A stretch of DNA of 64,000 nt from Verrucomicrobiota bacterium (GTDB taxonomy: Bacteria; Verrucomicrobiota; Verrucomicrobiia; Verrucomicrobiales; Akkermansiaceae), in assembly GCA_030835305.1 (NCBI GenBank), contig JAURPJ010000097.1:62001-126000 (forward strand), written 5' to 3'. Of this stretch, positions 54,492 to 64,000 are shown piece after piece; the first letter of the stretch is position 1, and each line of letters starts with the position of its first letter. The notes under the pieces are model-generated. The model saw only the letters and a program-made list of their open reading frames with translations. It searched no databases and was not told where the DNA came from. Made by a program: the position numbers and the translations under genes.

Positions 54492-56228
54492 CTATTCGGC
54501 TGGTTTCTCTTCCTTCGGCCTGACCGGCTTCACTTCGATAGGCGGAGTGACGGCCTCGATCTTTTTAGGAGCCTCGGGAGTCACAATTTCGAAGAGTTCG
54601 ATATCGAACACCAGCATTCCCGCCGGACGTCCGGGCTGGTTGTTGTATGCCAGCTCGACTGGGATCCAGAAGCGAGTTTTTTCACCCTCAACCATGAGCT
54701 GAACTCCTTCGGTCCAACCCTTGATCACTCCGTTCAGAGGAAACTGGGCCTGTTCGTCACGCTCAATGGAGTTGTCGAAGAGTTTTCCGTCAGTGGTCCA
54801 ACCGGCATAGTGCACCTTGACAGTGTCAGTCTCGATTGGCTTGCGCTTGCCAGTTCCTGCTTTGAGGACCTTGTAGGCGAGTCCGGAGGCCGTCTTCTTG
54901 GCATCTGCCGGCGGAGCTGCAACATTAGCCGGTGCCTTCGGAGCCACCGGCTTGCTCTTAAACTCGACCAATTCAAGATCGAAAGTCAACGCGCCCTCGG
55001 GACCTCCGCGTCCTTTGGTTTCGAAGGTAAGGTTTTCCGGAACCCAGACACGGCGGCTTTCGCCTTTTTTCATGGTCTTCAAGATTTCTACCCATCCTTT
55101 GATCGGAGCCTGGTCGAGGGAAAGTGCCATCGGGCCGCCCATCGCTTCACTGGAGCCAATCGATGCGCCATTGGCATCCCAACCTTTGAAGCTCACCTTC
55201 AGAAGATCAGTCTCGGTTGGAGAAGCGTCTCCTTCACCGGGCTTGAGAACCGTGTATGCGATTCCAGATTCAGTCGTGGTCGCACCTTTGGGAGCAGCCG
55301 CAACATCTTTGGGAGCATTGGGGTCCTTCGGCGGCGGTGGTGGCTTGGGAACAGGCTGGAACGAAATGAGTTCAAATTCAAAGATCAAATCGCCGGTCGG
55401 AGCACCTTCTGGCGCCTCACCCTCCTTGCCATAGGCAAGGCTGGCGGGAATCCAGAAACGGCGCTTCCCACCCTTCTTCATCAGCTGGACGCCTTCGTTC
55501 AACCCCTTGATGGGAACTTGGCCCAGCGTAAACTGAGCTGGCTGCGGGTTGCGGGTCGAAGTCATGATAAATTCGCCATCTGCTTTCCAACCCGTAAACT
55601 GGCAGGTCACGACATCCTCAGGTCCGGGAGAGGTCTCTCCTTCACCTGCTTTAAGGATCTGATATTTGAGACCGGATTCTGTAGCCACCGCATCTGCCGG
55701 AGCGGTGAGATCTTTGGGAGCAGCGGGCGGCTTGATGATTTCAAGCAACTCCACATCGAAAGTAAGATTTCCAGCCACCCGGCCCTCGTCACCATAGGCC
55801 AGATCGGAAGGAATCCAAAAACGGCGTTTTTCGCCAACCACCATGAGTTGCACACCCTCGGTCCAGCCCTTGATCACCTGGTTCAGGGCAAACTCAGCAG
55901 GCTGCCCGCGCTTGAGGGAACTATCGAACATTTGCCCGTCGGAAGCCTTCCACCCAGTGTAATGAACCCGAACGGTATCGGTAGCCAATGGCTTCTCGGT
56001 TCCGGTTCCCTTTGTAATGACCAATGAGGCGAGACCTGATGGAGTCTTTTCGGCATCGGCAGGAGCAGCTGCCACATTGGCAGGCGCTTTGAAGGGATCT
56101 TCAGCCGGATTCTCGGGCACTGCTGGTTTAACCGGCTCGGCGGGGGCCGCGGGCTCTTGCGCGATCGCGGTCACCCCGAGAGTGCCACTGAGGAAGCCGG
56201 ACATCAGCCGGAGTTTTCTATTAATCAT
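54492..56228 (-). CDS. Periplasmic protein with four FKBP-type prolyl isomerase domains
   Basis: A 578-residue secreted protein. After a signal peptide ([15 protein letters not shown]) and a Pro/Ala-rich linker come four FKBP domains at about 65-160, 190-290, 310-420 and 445-550, each preceded by a linker of the type APADAxxTxSGLxYxVLKxGxG. Domains 1 and 4 keep the usual pocket: VHYTGW...FDSS...[12 protein letters not shown]...RRFWIP..LAYG in 1 and VHYAGW...FDNS...[12 protein letters not shown] in 4. Domains 2 and 3 have lost it, for example [18 protein letters not shown] and [18 protein letters not shown], lacking the FD pair. They could be structural or chaperone modules. The ATG at 56228 begins the signal peptide. 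Confidence 0.9.
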   Translation of the reverse strand: MINRKLRLMSGFLSGTLGVTAIAQEPAAPAEPVKPAVPENPAEDPFKAPANVAAAPADAEKTPSGLASLVITKGTGTEKPLATDTVRVHYTGWKASDGQMFDSSLKRGQPAEFALNQVIKGWTEGVQLMVVGEKRRFWIPSDLAYGDEGRVAGNLTFDVELLEIIKPPAAPKDLTAPADAVATESGLKYQILKAGEGETSPGPEDVVTCQFTGWKADGEFIMTSTRNPQPAQFTLGQVPIKGLNEGVQLMKKGGKRRFWIPASLAYGKEGEAPEGAPTGDLIFEFELISFQPVPKPPPPPKDPNAPKDVAAAPKGATTTESGIAYTVLKPGEGDASPTETDLLKVSFKGWDANGASIGSSEAMGGPMALSLDQAPIKGWVEILKTMKKGESRRVWVPENLTFETKGRGGPEGALTFDLELVEFKSKPVAPKAPANVAAPPADAKKTASGLAYKVLKAGTGKRKPIETDTVKVHYAGWTTDGKLFDNSIERDEQAQFPLNGVIKGWTEGVQLMVEGEKTRFWIPVELAYNNQPGRPAGMLVFDIELFEIVTPEAPKKIEAVTPPIEVKPVRPKEEKPAE

Positions 56229-56262
56229 GTCGGGATGACGGTCATCTGCGGATGCAGATGTG

Positions 56263-57270
56263 TCAACGCCACATCTCACAAGAATGTGCCGCAAATCCGG
56301 CGCCAAAACTGGTCAACCAGTAGCGGGAATCGTCCTTCGATTTCTTCAAACGCTCTTCGAGAGTAAAGAGAACACACGGACTGGAGCAGTTTCCGGCACT
56401 CTTCAGAACCTCACGGGTTTCGGGCAAATCCCACCCCATTCGCTTCTCGAGCGCCTCAATCACGTCCCTCCCACCGGTATGAGCAAGGACCTGATCGGGA
56501 TCGTTTAGCCGCTTCTGCCAGAGTTTTTCGACCGCTTCCGCCGCCAATCCGGGAACAGTCCGATGGAGTTTATTTTCCAATTTCCCACCAGAATTGATGA
56601 AGCGGATCTTCTCGCGCTCTTCCGGAACATGAATTGTGTCAAAGTTGCCGGCCTGCCATTTACCCACGCCTTCCTCGTCAGACCAAACAGCCGCGGCAGC
56701 TCCATCACCAAACAAGCACATGCTGATGAGGACACCGGGTTCTTCGTTCATATAAAGAGCGGCCGAACAGACCTCGACCGCGATTGTTGCAACCTTCTTT
56801 CCGGGGTTTGCCGCCAGAAAACCCTCGGCAGCCCGCATCATGGGAAGCGCGGCACCGCAACCGAGGCCCACAATATCCTGAAGATACACATCATTGCGCA
56901 TCCCCAACTGCTCAGCGACATGGCTGGTCACGCCCGGGCAAAGGTATCCAGTGCAAGTACATATGATAAGGGCGTCAATTTCAGACGGATCGACTCCCGT
57001 CTTTGCCAAGGCCGCAATCGAAAGCTCCGGGGCCTCCTTCTCGAAATACTCATTGAGCTCCTGCGCTCCCGCATCAAACATCGCTGCCGGATCGTCCGTA
57101 CAAAAATGGCGTTTGCTAATCCCGGAGTCCCCCAACAGAACTTTCCCAATGATCCCGCATCCGCGGGCGCTCAGTGATTGATAGGAAGAAGTCGTACGGG
57201 TGAATTCAAAGCACTCTTCTTGAGAGTAGGCATTTGAGGGGAAGGCGCTCGCAAGAGCTTCAAGAAACAT
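56263..57270 (-). CDS. Type III polyketide synthase
   Basis: A chalcone/stilbene synthase-superfamily enzyme of 335 residues that condenses malonyl-CoA onto a starter. The triad is complete: Cys138 in GLGCGAALP, His264 in LAHTGGRDV and Asn294 in SAGNCSSP; the GFGPG-like loop is SFGAGFAAH. It is slightly shorter than plant enzymes (about 390). Its ATG overlaps the end of the RND pump gene by 11 bases, so it is translationally coupled as the last gene of the TetR-headed efflux operon. No methyltransferase, oxidase or prenyltransferase tailoring gene is nearby. Product and starter unit are unknown; alkylresorcinol/pyrone-like products are typical of bacterial relatives. Confidence 0.88.
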   Translation of the reverse strand: MFLEALASAFPSNAYSQEECFEFTRTTSSYQSLSARGCGIIGKVLLGDSGISKRHFCTDDPAAMFDAGAQELNEYFEKEAPELSIAALAKTGVDPSEIDALIICTCTGYLCPGVTSHVAEQLGMRNDVYLQDIVGLGCGAALPMMRAAEGFLAANPGKKVATIAVEVCSAALYMNEEPGVLISMCLFGDGAAAAVWSDEEGVGKWQAGNFDTIHVPEEREKIRFINSGGKLENKLHRTVPGLAAEAVEKLWQKRLNDPDQVLAHTGGRDVIEALEKRMGWDLPETREVLKSAGNCSSPCVLFTLEERLKKSKDDSRYWLTSFGAGFAAHSCEMWR

Positions 57271-60200
57271 GTTCCGAACCTCTCCTAGTTTGGGGATTTT
57301 CCAAAGGTTTATTTCCGTTGCTGATTAAACGGATCAAATGAGTGAAAAGGTTGCGGACATCTTCAAGGATAACGTAGAGCGAAGGAACCAGGATCAATGT
57401 GATTGCGGTGGCAAACAGAATGCCAAAACCCAGGGAAACCGCCATCGGAATGAGGAACTTGGCCTGCATGTCATCCTCCAGCAACATCGGCATGAGACCC
57501 ACGAAGGTTGTGAGCGAAGTCAGAAGGATCGGACGGAATCTCCTCACCCCCGCATTACGGGCTGACTCCAGGATACCGAGACCTTCATTCCGGTGACGGT
57601 TCATGTAGTCGACCAGCACCAGGGAGTCATTCACTACCACCCCTGCCAGTGCAACAATCCCACACATCGACATAATGCTCATATTCAAGCCCATGAAAAT
57701 ATGTCCTGCAACCGCCCCAACCATGCCGAAGGGGATCACACTCATTACAATTAGCGGCTGCAAGTAACTCTTCAGGGGAATTGCCATCAAGACGTACATC
57801 AGCAGGAGCGCTCCCAAAAAGCCGATGCCCATCTCACGCATACTGTCGCGCTGGTCGCTTTGTTCCCCTTCGAAGGAATACCGGACACCAGGAAATTTAT
57901 CGGGAATCCTGTCGAGCACCTCATCGGTGTATTTCTCAACAATCTCATTCGCATTATAACCACCAGCAAGATCAACATCGGCCTTCAGGCTGATTGTCCG
58001 AAAACGATCCACCCGGGTCACCGTCGCCGGCCCGCGGTCGTATTCCGGAACGACCACATCGAGAAGAGGAACCTCCTCCCCTTCGGGAGTTCTTAGCTTC
58101 ATTTTCTCAAAATTAGCAAGTGACCTGCGCTCAACGTCCGGGTAGCGGACCATGACCTTCACTTCGTCACGTCCCCGCTGTAGTCGCTGTACTTCGTTCC
58201 CATAAAAAGCATTGCGAACCTGGTTCATCACCCCATTGAGATCAAATCCCAGGGCTTTGCCCCGCGGGGTGAGATCGCGAACGATCAACTCCTCCCGGCC
58301 ACGCCGATCGGAATTGGAAACATCCACCACTCCTTTGTAGTCTTTGCGCAAACGCTCCGTCGCCCAGGTTGCGGCAGCCACCAATTGCTCGTTATCCGGA
58401 CCGGTCAGATTAATGTCTATGGCATTTCCACCCGCTGCTGTCTCGGCCCGGAAAGAGAGAGAAACCACTCCGGGGATATCGCCCACAAGGTCCTGCCACA
58501 TCGATTTCAATTGCTCACTAGAAAGATTCCGGTCCTTAGCCGCAGTCAGCTCCAGAGTCACTTCACCGAGATGGGTGCCTGTAGGAATAGCGGGTGAGAA
58601 GCCACCCTGAAATGGCTGCATTCCGGCTGTCGCAAGCTGGTTGACCACGATAGGATTTCCTTTGTTGTCCTGCTCCGTCGCGCCGAGCTCAAGAGCCGCC
58701 GCCTCCAAGCGCTTCACCACTTCACGGGTCTCGGAAAACGGAGCACCCAGAGGCATCTCGAGTTTCGCCGAAAGAATCTCACCCTCTACTTTCGGGAAAA
58801 ATTGAAAAGGCAACCAACCGGTGCTCACCAGTGATACCGAGAGCACCACGAGAGCAATAAACATCACCCAAACCAAATAGCGAAACCTCAAACACGCCTT
58901 TAGGAACGGTGAATAAACGGCTTTCACAAATCGTTCGAGCCCTCCCGAAATACTCCACTGCAAGCGAGTCAGGGGATTCGCACTTCGATTGGCGGAATGC
59001 GGTTTGAGAAGCGCAAGGTGCGCAGGCAAAACAAACTTAGACTGCAACAGCGAAAAACCCAAAACCGGAATCACCACCAAGGGAATATTGGGCCAAATCT
59101 TCCCGCTCACGCCGCTCAACCCGAGCATTGGCGTGAAGGCAGTCATGGTGGTGAAAATCCCAAAAATCACCACAATCCCCACCTCGTGGGTGCCTTTCCA
59201 ACTCGCTTCCCTCGGGTGCTCGCCTCCCTGAATGCGGGTGTAGACATTCTCACCGACCACGATGGCGTCATCCACCACGATCCCCAACACTAGGATGAAG
59301 GCAAAGGCCGAGATCATATTGATCGAGATTCCAAGGCCAGGCATCAGCCAAAGTCCACCGGCAAAGGAAACAGGAATACCCAGTGCCACCAAGAACGCCA
59401 AACTTGGCCGCAGAAAAAGGGCCAGAACCACAAGGACTAAAATCAGCCCAATCCCGATATTACTTTTTAGGAGATCCAATCGTCCTTTCAGAATGACACT
59501 CTGGTCATTCCAAATATCGATCTCCACACCTTCAGGTTTCTCCAGCGATTGAACATAGTCCCGGGCAAGCTTAGCAATCGTAAGAGTATCCTGTTCGGAG
59601 ACACGGAAGACATGAAGCACAACTGCCGGGCGTCCATTGAAGGTCGACACGAGTTCAATATCCTCGAATCCATCAATTACCGAGGCAATCTGCCCCAACT
59701 TCAAATCAGATCCATCGGACAGCTTTTTGACAGTCACCTCACGAAATTCCTCTCCCCGGTACATCCGCCCGAGAGCCCTCACCACAATCTCACCCGATTC
59801 GGTCTTAATCGATCCACTGGGTAGATCCAAAGAAGCACTCCGAACAGCCATTGCCACCTCCTGCAAAGTGAGGTCGTACTGCCTGAGTGTATCCTCCGGC
59901 ACTTCGATTGAAACTTCATAGGGTCGGACCGAAGCCAGCTCGACCTTCTTGATCGTTTCCCTCCCCTTGAGGAGGTTCTGCACAAAGCCCCCGGGGTCGT
60001 CGAAGAATGCCTCTTTTTTTGACTCCGGCTTCGGCGGCACATAATTCATCAGCCCGTCACGAATCCCCTCCGCATACTCCCGGAGACTGGCCTCATCGGT
60101 ATCGGCGGTGATAGCCAAGCTCAGGATCTGCCGATTCACCACCAGCTCTTCGAAGACCGGCTCTTCGGCGTTCTCGGCAAAGTTATCAATGGCATCGACG

Positions 60201-60535
60201 TTGGTCTGAACATCGCCCATGACATTCCGGGTATTGTATCCGGTCTCCACCTCGACCGCTAGTGTCGCCATATTGCGAACCGCCGTCGAAGTGACCCGCT
60301 TGATGCCCTCCACTTCCGCAATCGCTTCCTCAATCGGAATAACGACTCCGCTTGTCACCTCCTCGGGAGTGGCATTAGGATAGGGAACGCTGACAATGAC
60401 CGCATCAAAGGACGTTTCCGGAAAGACTTCCTTGCGCAGCTTGAACCATGCGGTAAAGCCGGCAAGCAAAACCGCGAGCATGAGAAAATTGGCCGCAACG
60501 TGATTGCGACTGAACCATTTGATCGACTTTTGCAT
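57260..60535 (-). CDS. RND efflux transporter (AcrB/MdtB-like inner-membrane pump)
   Basis: A 1091-residue proton-driven pump with 12 membrane helices. [30 protein letters not shown] is helix 1, followed by the porter domain ([37 protein letters not shown]). The middle has [35 protein letters not shown] and [17 protein letters not shown], with the helix-4 double Asp (VVDD) for proton relay. The second half repeats the plan ([47 protein letters not shown]). It is preceded four bases upstream by the periplasmic adaptor. Drug, lipid or polyketide export is possible; metal-type (CzcA) motifs were not identified. Confidence 0.92.
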   Translation of the reverse strand: MQKSIKWFSRNHVAANFLMLAVLLAGFTAWFKLRKEVFPETSFDAVIVSVPYPNATPEEVTSGVVIPIEEAIAEVEGIKRVTSTAVRNMATLAVEVETGYNTRNVMGDVQTNVDAIDNFAENAEEPVFEELVVNRQILSLAITADTDEASLREYAEGIRDGLMNYVPPKPESKKEAFFDDPGGFVQNLLKGRETIKKVELASVRPYEVSIEVPEDTLRQYDLTLQEVAMAVRSASLDLPSGSIKTESGEIVVRALGRMYRGEEFREVTVKKLSDGSDLKLGQIASVIDGFEDIELVSTFNGRPAVVLHVFRVSEQDTLTIAKLARDYVQSLEKPEGVEIDIWNDQSVILKGRLDLLKSNIGIGLILVLVVLALFLRPSLAFLVALGIPVSFAGGLWLMPGLGISINMISAFAFILVLGIVVDDAIVVGENVYTRIQGGEHPREASWKGTHEVGIVVIFGIFTTMTAFTPMLGLSGVSGKIWPNIPLVVIPVLGFSLLQSKFVLPAHLALLKPHSANRSANPLTRLQWSISGGLERFVKAVYSPFLKACLRFRYLVWVMFIALVVLSVSLVSTGWLPFQFFPKVEGEILSAKLEMPLGAPFSETREVVKRLEAAALELGATEQDNKGNPIVVNQLATAGMQPFQGGFSPAIPTGTHLGEVTLELTAAKDRNLSSEQLKSMWQDLVGDIPGVVSLSFRAETAAGGNAIDINLTGPDNEQLVAAATWATERLRKDYKGVVDVSNSDRRGREELIVRDLTPRGKALGFDLNGVMNQVRNAFYGNEVQRLQRGRDEVKVMVRYPDVERRSLANFEKMKLRTPEGEEVPLLDVVVPEYDRGPATVTRVDRFRTISLKADVDLAGGYNANEIVEKYTDEVLDRIPDKFPGVRYSFEGEQSDQRDSMREMGIGFLGALLLMYVLMAIPLKSYLQPLIVMSVIPFGMVGAVAGHIFMGLNMSIMSMCGIVALAGVVVNDSLVLVDYMNRHRNEGLGILESARNAGVRRFRPILLTSLTTFVGLMPMLLEDDMQAKFLIPMAVSLGFGILFATAITLILVPSLYVILEDVRNLFTHLIRLISNGNKPLENPQTRRGSEHVS

Positions 60536-60539
60536 GGCT

Positions 60540-61700
60540 CTAATTTGGTGACGTGGGTTGTTCTTCCTGTTGATCACCTTTTGGGAGTTTAAGAGTCATA
60601 CCGGCAATTGGCATATCCAGCTTCGTCAGGATTACTTTCTCGCCGTCACCAATTCCTTGCGCCGCGAAAACCCAATCGGCCGTGCTCCTGGCAATCACCA
60701 ATTCACGAACTTCCAACTTGCTCTCCTCACCAAAAACAAAGACCCGGTTCTCCCCCCGGATCGCAGACCGGGGAACCCCCACCACTCCAGGCAGAACCGC
60801 TCCCTCTAGAGAGGCATTCAAAAATATGCCAGGCGAGGGCAAACGAAAACGGGACGAATCATCCTTTTTGGGCAGGATTTTCGCCAGAACGTATGCCGAC
60901 AGGGTCCGTTGATCCACCTCTCCAAGTTCCCACATCACCTCGGCGTCCCACTCGTGCAGGCGTCCCCCGATTGTTGATGACAACCTGATCTCCGCATTCT
61001 CGGGGAGCTGTGCATAGTCATCCAACGAAAATGGAAGACGAATCATAAGCTCCCCGGGATCATAAACCGTTCCCAGTTGAGCCCCGGGAACAACCGTTGC
61101 CCCAACGTTCAAATTGACCGCCCGCACCCGGCAATCCAAAGGAGCAAAAATCCTGGTCCGCGCCAGATCGGCCTCGGCTTTCTCAAGCGCCGCCGCCGCC
61201 GCCGCCAGCCGAGCCTTCGCACTATTCAAAAATGGAATGCGCAACACCAACTCGCTCGCATTCTTGCCTCCACCAATCTTCTTCCAGTCGCGCTCCGCCT
61301 GCTGGGCCCTCGCGTTCTCCTGAACCAGGGCCAGCTCAGCTTCGGCCAACGTCGATTCCGATTGCGCAACAGCCGCCGTGTAGTCAATCGGGTCAATCTC
61401 AGCAATCAGGTCGCCCTTCTTGAAAGTCGCACCGACTTCAAAATTTTCATCCACCTCAACAAGCTTTCCGCCCACTTGTGCGGAAAGAATGATATCCCGA
61501 CGGACCATCACCACACCTTCGCTTTTAAGGACAAACTCCTGATCACCCTTGCTGACTACCTGAACTTCAACAACAGGAGGTTTTTCCACCCGTTCCTTCT
61601 TCTCAGCTTCAGGGGCGTTCTCCTCAAGGAACCTGACTCCCAAAATAGTCAAACCAAGCACGATGGCGATGGCGACGATGGTAGTGATGACAATTTTCAT
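60540..61700 (-). CDS. RND periplasmic adaptor (membrane fusion protein)
   Basis: A 386-residue HlyD/AcrA-type adaptor that links the RND pump to the outer-membrane channel. MKIVITTIVAIAIVLGLTILGVRFL is an uncleaved anchor. Then come the lipoyl half-motif (SEGVVMVRRDIILSAQVGGKLVEVDENFEVGATFKKGDLIAEIDP), an alpha-hairpin (YTAAVAQSESTLAEAELALVQENARAQQAERDW to AAAAALEKAEADLARTRI) and the second lipoyl half (FAPLDCRVRAVNLNVGATVVPGAQLGTV). The beta-barrel and membrane-proximal domains follow. The ATG at 61700 is chosen since it begins the anchor. It starts four bases after the channel gene. Confidence 0.9.
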   Translation of the reverse strand: MKIVITTIVAIAIVLGLTILGVRFLEENAPEAEKKERVEKPPVVEVQVVSKGDQEFVLKSEGVVMVRRDIILSAQVGGKLVEVDENFEVGATFKKGDLIAEIDPIDYTAAVAQSESTLAEAELALVQENARAQQAERDWKKIGGGKNASELVLRIPFLNSAKARLAAAAAALEKAEADLARTRIFAPLDCRVRAVNLNVGATVVPGAQLGTVYDPGELMIRLPFSLDDYAQLPENAEIRLSSTIGGRLHEWDAEVMWELGEVDQRTLSAYVLAKILPKKDDSSRFRLPSPGIFLNASLEGAVLPGVVGVPRSAIRGENRVFVFGEESKLEVRELVIARSTADWVFAAQGIGDGEKVILTKLDMPIAGMTLKLPKGDQQEEQPTSPN

Positions 61701-61704
61701 AATT

Positions 61705-63123
61705 CTATTTACGAGGGCGATAGTCCCCGCCCAGAGCGAGGTGAAGGGTAATACGATTATCAAGACGCAGCCTCTTAAGAGTAGTTTTCTGGGACGCCAA
61801 AGAGACCCGGTTTCCCTGGGCGGTGATCAAAGTCAAAGCATCACCGACTCCGCTCGAATACTCGCTGGACGCAGCATCGGCAGCTTCCTCGGCCGATTTA
61901 AGGGCCCTGGCAATAGCCCGCTCCCGGGCGGCCAAGAACTTCTCCGCAACCATTGCCTGCTCCACTTCGCCAAATGCTTTCAACACCGTGCTTTGGAGCT
62001 TGGCGAGATTCGAGCGATCATCTGCCTTGATCCTCGCAATTTCCGTCCGCAACTTCCCGCCGGCCCAAATCGGCTGGGTGAGCCCCCCGGCAAGCGACCA
62101 CACTCCAAAGTCGGAATTAAAAACCTGCCGCATCGTGTCGGTGGCGGTTCCCGAACTCCCGGTGATCGCGAAGCTGGGATAGAAGGCCCGCTTTGCCTGC
62201 TTCACCAGACTGCCAGTTGAGGCAAAACGGCGCTCCGCCTCAAGGATATCGGGCCGACGCAACAGCAATTCGGAGGGCAATCCGGATGGCGGCATGGCCG
62301 AAATATTCGGGAGCTCTGTCGCAGCCTGCAGTATTCCCTTGGGGTAGCGCCCCAAAAGCAACTCAAGTTGCCTGATTGCCTGCTCCCGTTCTCCGGTTCG
62401 CTGCGCAATCAAAGCTTGATTGTTCGCGATCTCACTCTCGGCCAACCGGACCTCGGCCGCAGACCCCCCTTCGGCGGCAAGGGCATTGTTATAGCGATCA
62501 ATTACGATATCTTTCGTGGCGACAAGAAGTTCCTGCGTCTCGGTCGCCAAAGCAATCTGCTCGTTCGCCTCGGCCAAGGCCAGCCAGGCTCTCATCACTT
62601 GCGCCGCCAGTGAAGCCCGCGCCGCCCGGTAAGTATTCCCCTCGGCCTGGGCATCCGCAATCAGGGCAGCTTGCCCGGCTCTCCGGAACCCCCAGATATC
62701 AGGCTCCCACGAAACCGTCAAATTGGCTCCAAAATTGCTAAAATTCGCGGAAGGGATCCCGCCTCCCCCGAGCCCTCCAAGCGGAATCCCGACAAAAATT
62801 TGCTTCTGACGGGCTGCGTTGAGGCCCGCTGAAACTTGGGGATTCATTGCTGCCCCGGCACTCTTTGCGGAGTTTATGGCACGATTGACCCGCTCGGCGG
62901 CAACCCGCATATCGGGATTTCGAAGAAAGGCTTCATTGACCAGTGCCTCAGCCCGGGCTCCTCCGAGACGACCCACCCAATTTGTATCAATCCCCGCTTT
63001 CGCTTCGGGAGTGGCCGACCAACGCGGCGGAGCCTCGTTCTTCACCGCACCAATTCGCGAATCGGGCACGCTGGCCGAGCACCCGGCCAGCACGACCGCT
63101 ATGACTGGGAGAATCTTTTTCAT
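61705..63123 (-). CDS. Efflux outer-membrane factor (NodT/OprM-like lipoprotein)
   Basis: A 472-residue TolC-type channel. The lipobox is VLAGCSA at residues 11-17, so Cys15 is the likely lipidation site. OEP repeat 1 has NAGNPDMRVAAERVNRAINSAKS-type sequence (NPDMRVAAERVNRAI) and TVSWEPDIWGFRRA; repeat 2 has LLRRPDILEAERRFASTGSLVKQAKRAFYPSFAITG and QPIWAGGKLRTEIARIKAD. It ends RITLHLALGGDYRPRK. Four bases overlap with the tetR stop. It is the dedicated exit channel of this RND operon, and a paralogue of the gene at 24422. Confidence 0.9.
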   Translation of the reverse strand: MKKILPVIAVVLAGCSASVPDSRIGAVKNEAPPRWSATPEAKAGIDTNWVGRLGGARAEALVNEAFLRNPDMRVAAERVNRAINSAKSAGAAMNPQVSAGLNAARQKQIFVGIPLGGLGGGGIPSANFSNFGANLTVSWEPDIWGFRRAGQAALIADAQAEGNTYRAARASLAAQVMRAWLALAEANEQIALATETQELLVATKDIVIDRYNNALAAEGGSAAEVRLAESEIANNQALIAQRTGEREQAIRQLELLLGRYPKGILQAATELPNISAMPPSGLPSELLLRRPDILEAERRFASTGSLVKQAKRAFYPSFAITGSSGTATDTMRQVFNSDFGVWSLAGGLTQPIWAGGKLRTEIARIKADDRSNLAKLQSTVLKAFGEVEQAMVAEKFLAARERAIARALKSAEEAADAASSEYSSGVGDALTLITAQGNRVSLASQKTTLKRLRLDNRITLHLALGGDYRPRK

Positions 63124-63791
63124 TGTCTAAAACCTTCTTCGCAGAAATCGATCGCGCGTTTGAGCGTAACAGAAAGCTTTTCGTCGCCAACTTTGCCGTC
63201 ACTGATCTTCTTAACGAGATCACCATGGGTCAGAGTATTGGCGAGCACCCCGAAGGAGAAATGAATACGCCAAAAGACTTCTTCAGTAGACAACCCCGGG
63301 CAGGCCTTCATGAAGGCGGAAACGTAGCGGGAAGCCACCTCGCGAAATTGCCCCATCATCTCCTCTGAAAATTCATACGGACGATCCCCCACCACACGTC
63401 CCATCAACTTGATGAAAAGCTTCTCACTGAGCGAGCTGTTCTTAATCTGCGAACAGAGAGGCTCGAAGAAAGCCACAATTAATTCCCGAACCGTTGCCCC
63501 CCCCCGTTCCTCAAGTCCTTCGATTCGCCCCAAACGCTCGTCGTTCACCGGCTTCGCCATGCGAGCCACCACCGCATCGATCAATCCCTCCCGCGACCCA
63601 AAATGGTATTTCACCGACGCTACATTCGCTTTTGCCAGAGTGGTGATCTCTCGAACCGACACCACCTCGAATCCTTTCTCCGCAAATAAAACCGAGGCCG
63701 CCTTCATCAGAGCCGCCTTGGTTGCGTTTGCGCTTTTAGTTTTTAACCTCAAACTGACGGAGGTTGCTAAGTCAGATCCAGAATAATTCAA
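63120..63791 (-). CDS. TetR-family regulator of the efflux operon
   Basis: A 223-residue TetR regulator. The N-terminal helix-turn-helix is TKAALMKAASVLFAEKGFEVVSVREITTLAKANVASVKYHFGSREGLIDAVVARM, with the family's VKYHFGSREGL ending. The C-terminal ligand domain resembles the TetR_C-type with SFGVLANTLTHG. It is the first gene of tetR-OMF-MFP-RND-PKS, overlapping the OMF by four bases. The start is uncertain: a TTG at 63791 fits a normal N terminus but lies inside the palindrome at 63782-63809; an internal TTG at residue 14 would clear most of it. Self-repression is the expected logic. Confidence 0.88.
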   Translation of the reverse strand: MNYSGSDLATSVSLRLKTKSANATKAALMKAASVLFAEKGFEVVSVREITTLAKANVASVKYHFGSREGLIDAVVARMAKPVNDERLGRIEGLEERGGATVRELIVAFFEPLCSQIKNSSLSEKLFIKLMGRVVGDRPYEFSEEMMGQFREVASRYVSAFMKACPGLSTEEVFWRIHFSFGVLANTLTHGDLVKKISDGKVGDEKLSVTLKRAIDFCEEGFRQ

Positions 63792-63809
63792 ACGAATGTT
63801 TAAATTATT
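63782..63809 (-). promoter_or_regulatory. Near-perfect palindrome, probable TetR operator
   Basis: On the plus strand AATAATTCAAAC (63782-63793), four bases, and GTTTAAATTATT (63798-63809) are inverted repeats matching at 11 of 12 positions. The size and symmetry suit a dimeric TetR repressor. It is located over the first codons of tetR and between that gene and the divergent methyltransferase, so it could control the whole efflux/PKS operon by steric block. No second copy was noticed elsewhere in the window. Confidence 0.6.
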
Positions 63810-63899
63810 TTAGATTCGTAAGCTGAGGCCCGATCCGAATTTGTCAAATTTGCTCGACGCGAAGCTTTCTTTCCCTCTCCTGCAAAGGGAAACTCTCGT

Positions 63900-64000
63900 G
63901 TGCACAAACTCCACCAAAAAGACTGCCTGGAAGGTATGAAGCAACTTCCGTCCAACTGCATGGACCTTATCGTCACCTCCCCACCTTACAATCTCGACAT
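63900..64000 (+). CDS. DNA methyltransferase, N-terminal start (runs off the window)
   Basis: The first 33 residues of a site-specific DNA adenine or cytosine-N4 methyltransferase. A GTG at 63900 opens HKLHQKDCLEGMKQLPSNCMDLIV, followed by TSPPYNLD, which is the catalytic motif IV ([DNST]PPY). The arrangement with motif IV so close to the N terminus is that of the beta-class enzymes (M.HpaI/CcrM-like). AAAGGGA lies 14-20 bases upstream as a weak ribosome-binding site. Whether it is an orphan or part of a restriction system must be decided from sequence to the right. Confidence 0.82.
   Translation, partial: MHKLHQKDCLEGMKQLPSNCMDLIVTSPPYNLD

Noticed and set aside
54468-56027. A 519-codon open frame antisense to the FKBP gene
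   Set aside because: It has no signal, domain or start context and is fully covered by the well-supported FKBP gene; its composition reflects the repeated FKBP linkers read backwards.
63838-63850. AATTTG-T-CAAATT inverted repeat between tetR and the methyltransferase
   Set aside because: Short, A+T-only arms with no positional link to a promoter; chance is likely, and the longer palindrome at 63782 is the better operator.

Overview
This 64 kb window most likely comes from the chromosome of a Verrucomicrobiota bacterium (PVC group, probably Verrucomicrobiales). The evidence is indirect. There is a DUF1501 / cytochrome-c DUF1549-DUF1553 pair, a DUF1592 / DUF1552 pair next to an ECF sigma factor, a sulfatase, a PmoA-family (DUF6807) protein, a long-form IspG, a clpS-DUF2017 pair, and a PEP-CTERM remnant. 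LpxL, KdsD, GT9 and TamA/TamB homologues show a lipopolysaccharide-bearing double membrane. No rRNA, tRNA, CRISPR array or recognisable transposase was seen.

Layout. 1-9.3 kb is an envelope block: sulfatase start, LpxL-like acyltransferase, UDP-glucose dehydrogenase, nucleotide-sugar epimerase, MsbA-like ABC exporter and KdsD. It also holds two broken genes, a sugar kinase/glycosidase chimera and a WaaG-like glycosyltransferase. 9.3-17.1 kb is mixed housekeeping: PQQ-type propeller, class III aminotransferase, rhomboid protease, SecG with a long heptad-repeat tail, PanD, CAP-domain protein and RNase III. 17.1-21.6 kb is the DUF1501/DUF1553 pair. 21.6-22.6 kb is a patch of dead genes. 22.7-25.8 kb has BirA, NadC and an efflux outer-membrane factor. 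25.8-27.0 kb holds two truncated remnants lying head to head. 27.1-36.9 kb has a His-rich outer-membrane protein behind a palindrome, PheT, a DUF1287 protein, a CBM9-like protein, a GT9, and the IspG-ClpS-DUF2017 operon beside a TraB-family protein. 36.8-44.7 kb is a likely ECF-regulated operon (sigma, anti-sigma, DUF1592, DUF1552, sialate esterase). 44.8-53.1 kb has a PmoA-family protein, TamB, TamA and a NuoE-NuoF fusion. 53.3-56.2 kb has threonine aldolase and a four-FKBP-domain protein. 56.2-63.8 kb is a TetR-headed efflux operon (TetR, OMF, MFP, RND) that ends in a type III polyketide synthase. The last 100 bases begin a DNA methyltransferase.

The points most worth following are the cluster of decayed genes (five pseudogenes, several with more than one independent lesion), the RND pump/type III PKS operon with a near-perfect palindrome over the tetR start, a hairpin that hides the tamB ribosome-binding site, and the putative metal-responsive operator before the His-rich porin-like gene. 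Some single-base indels lie in homopolymers and could be sequencing errors; the in-frame stop codons are harder to explain that way. All assignments rest on motif recognition without database searches.
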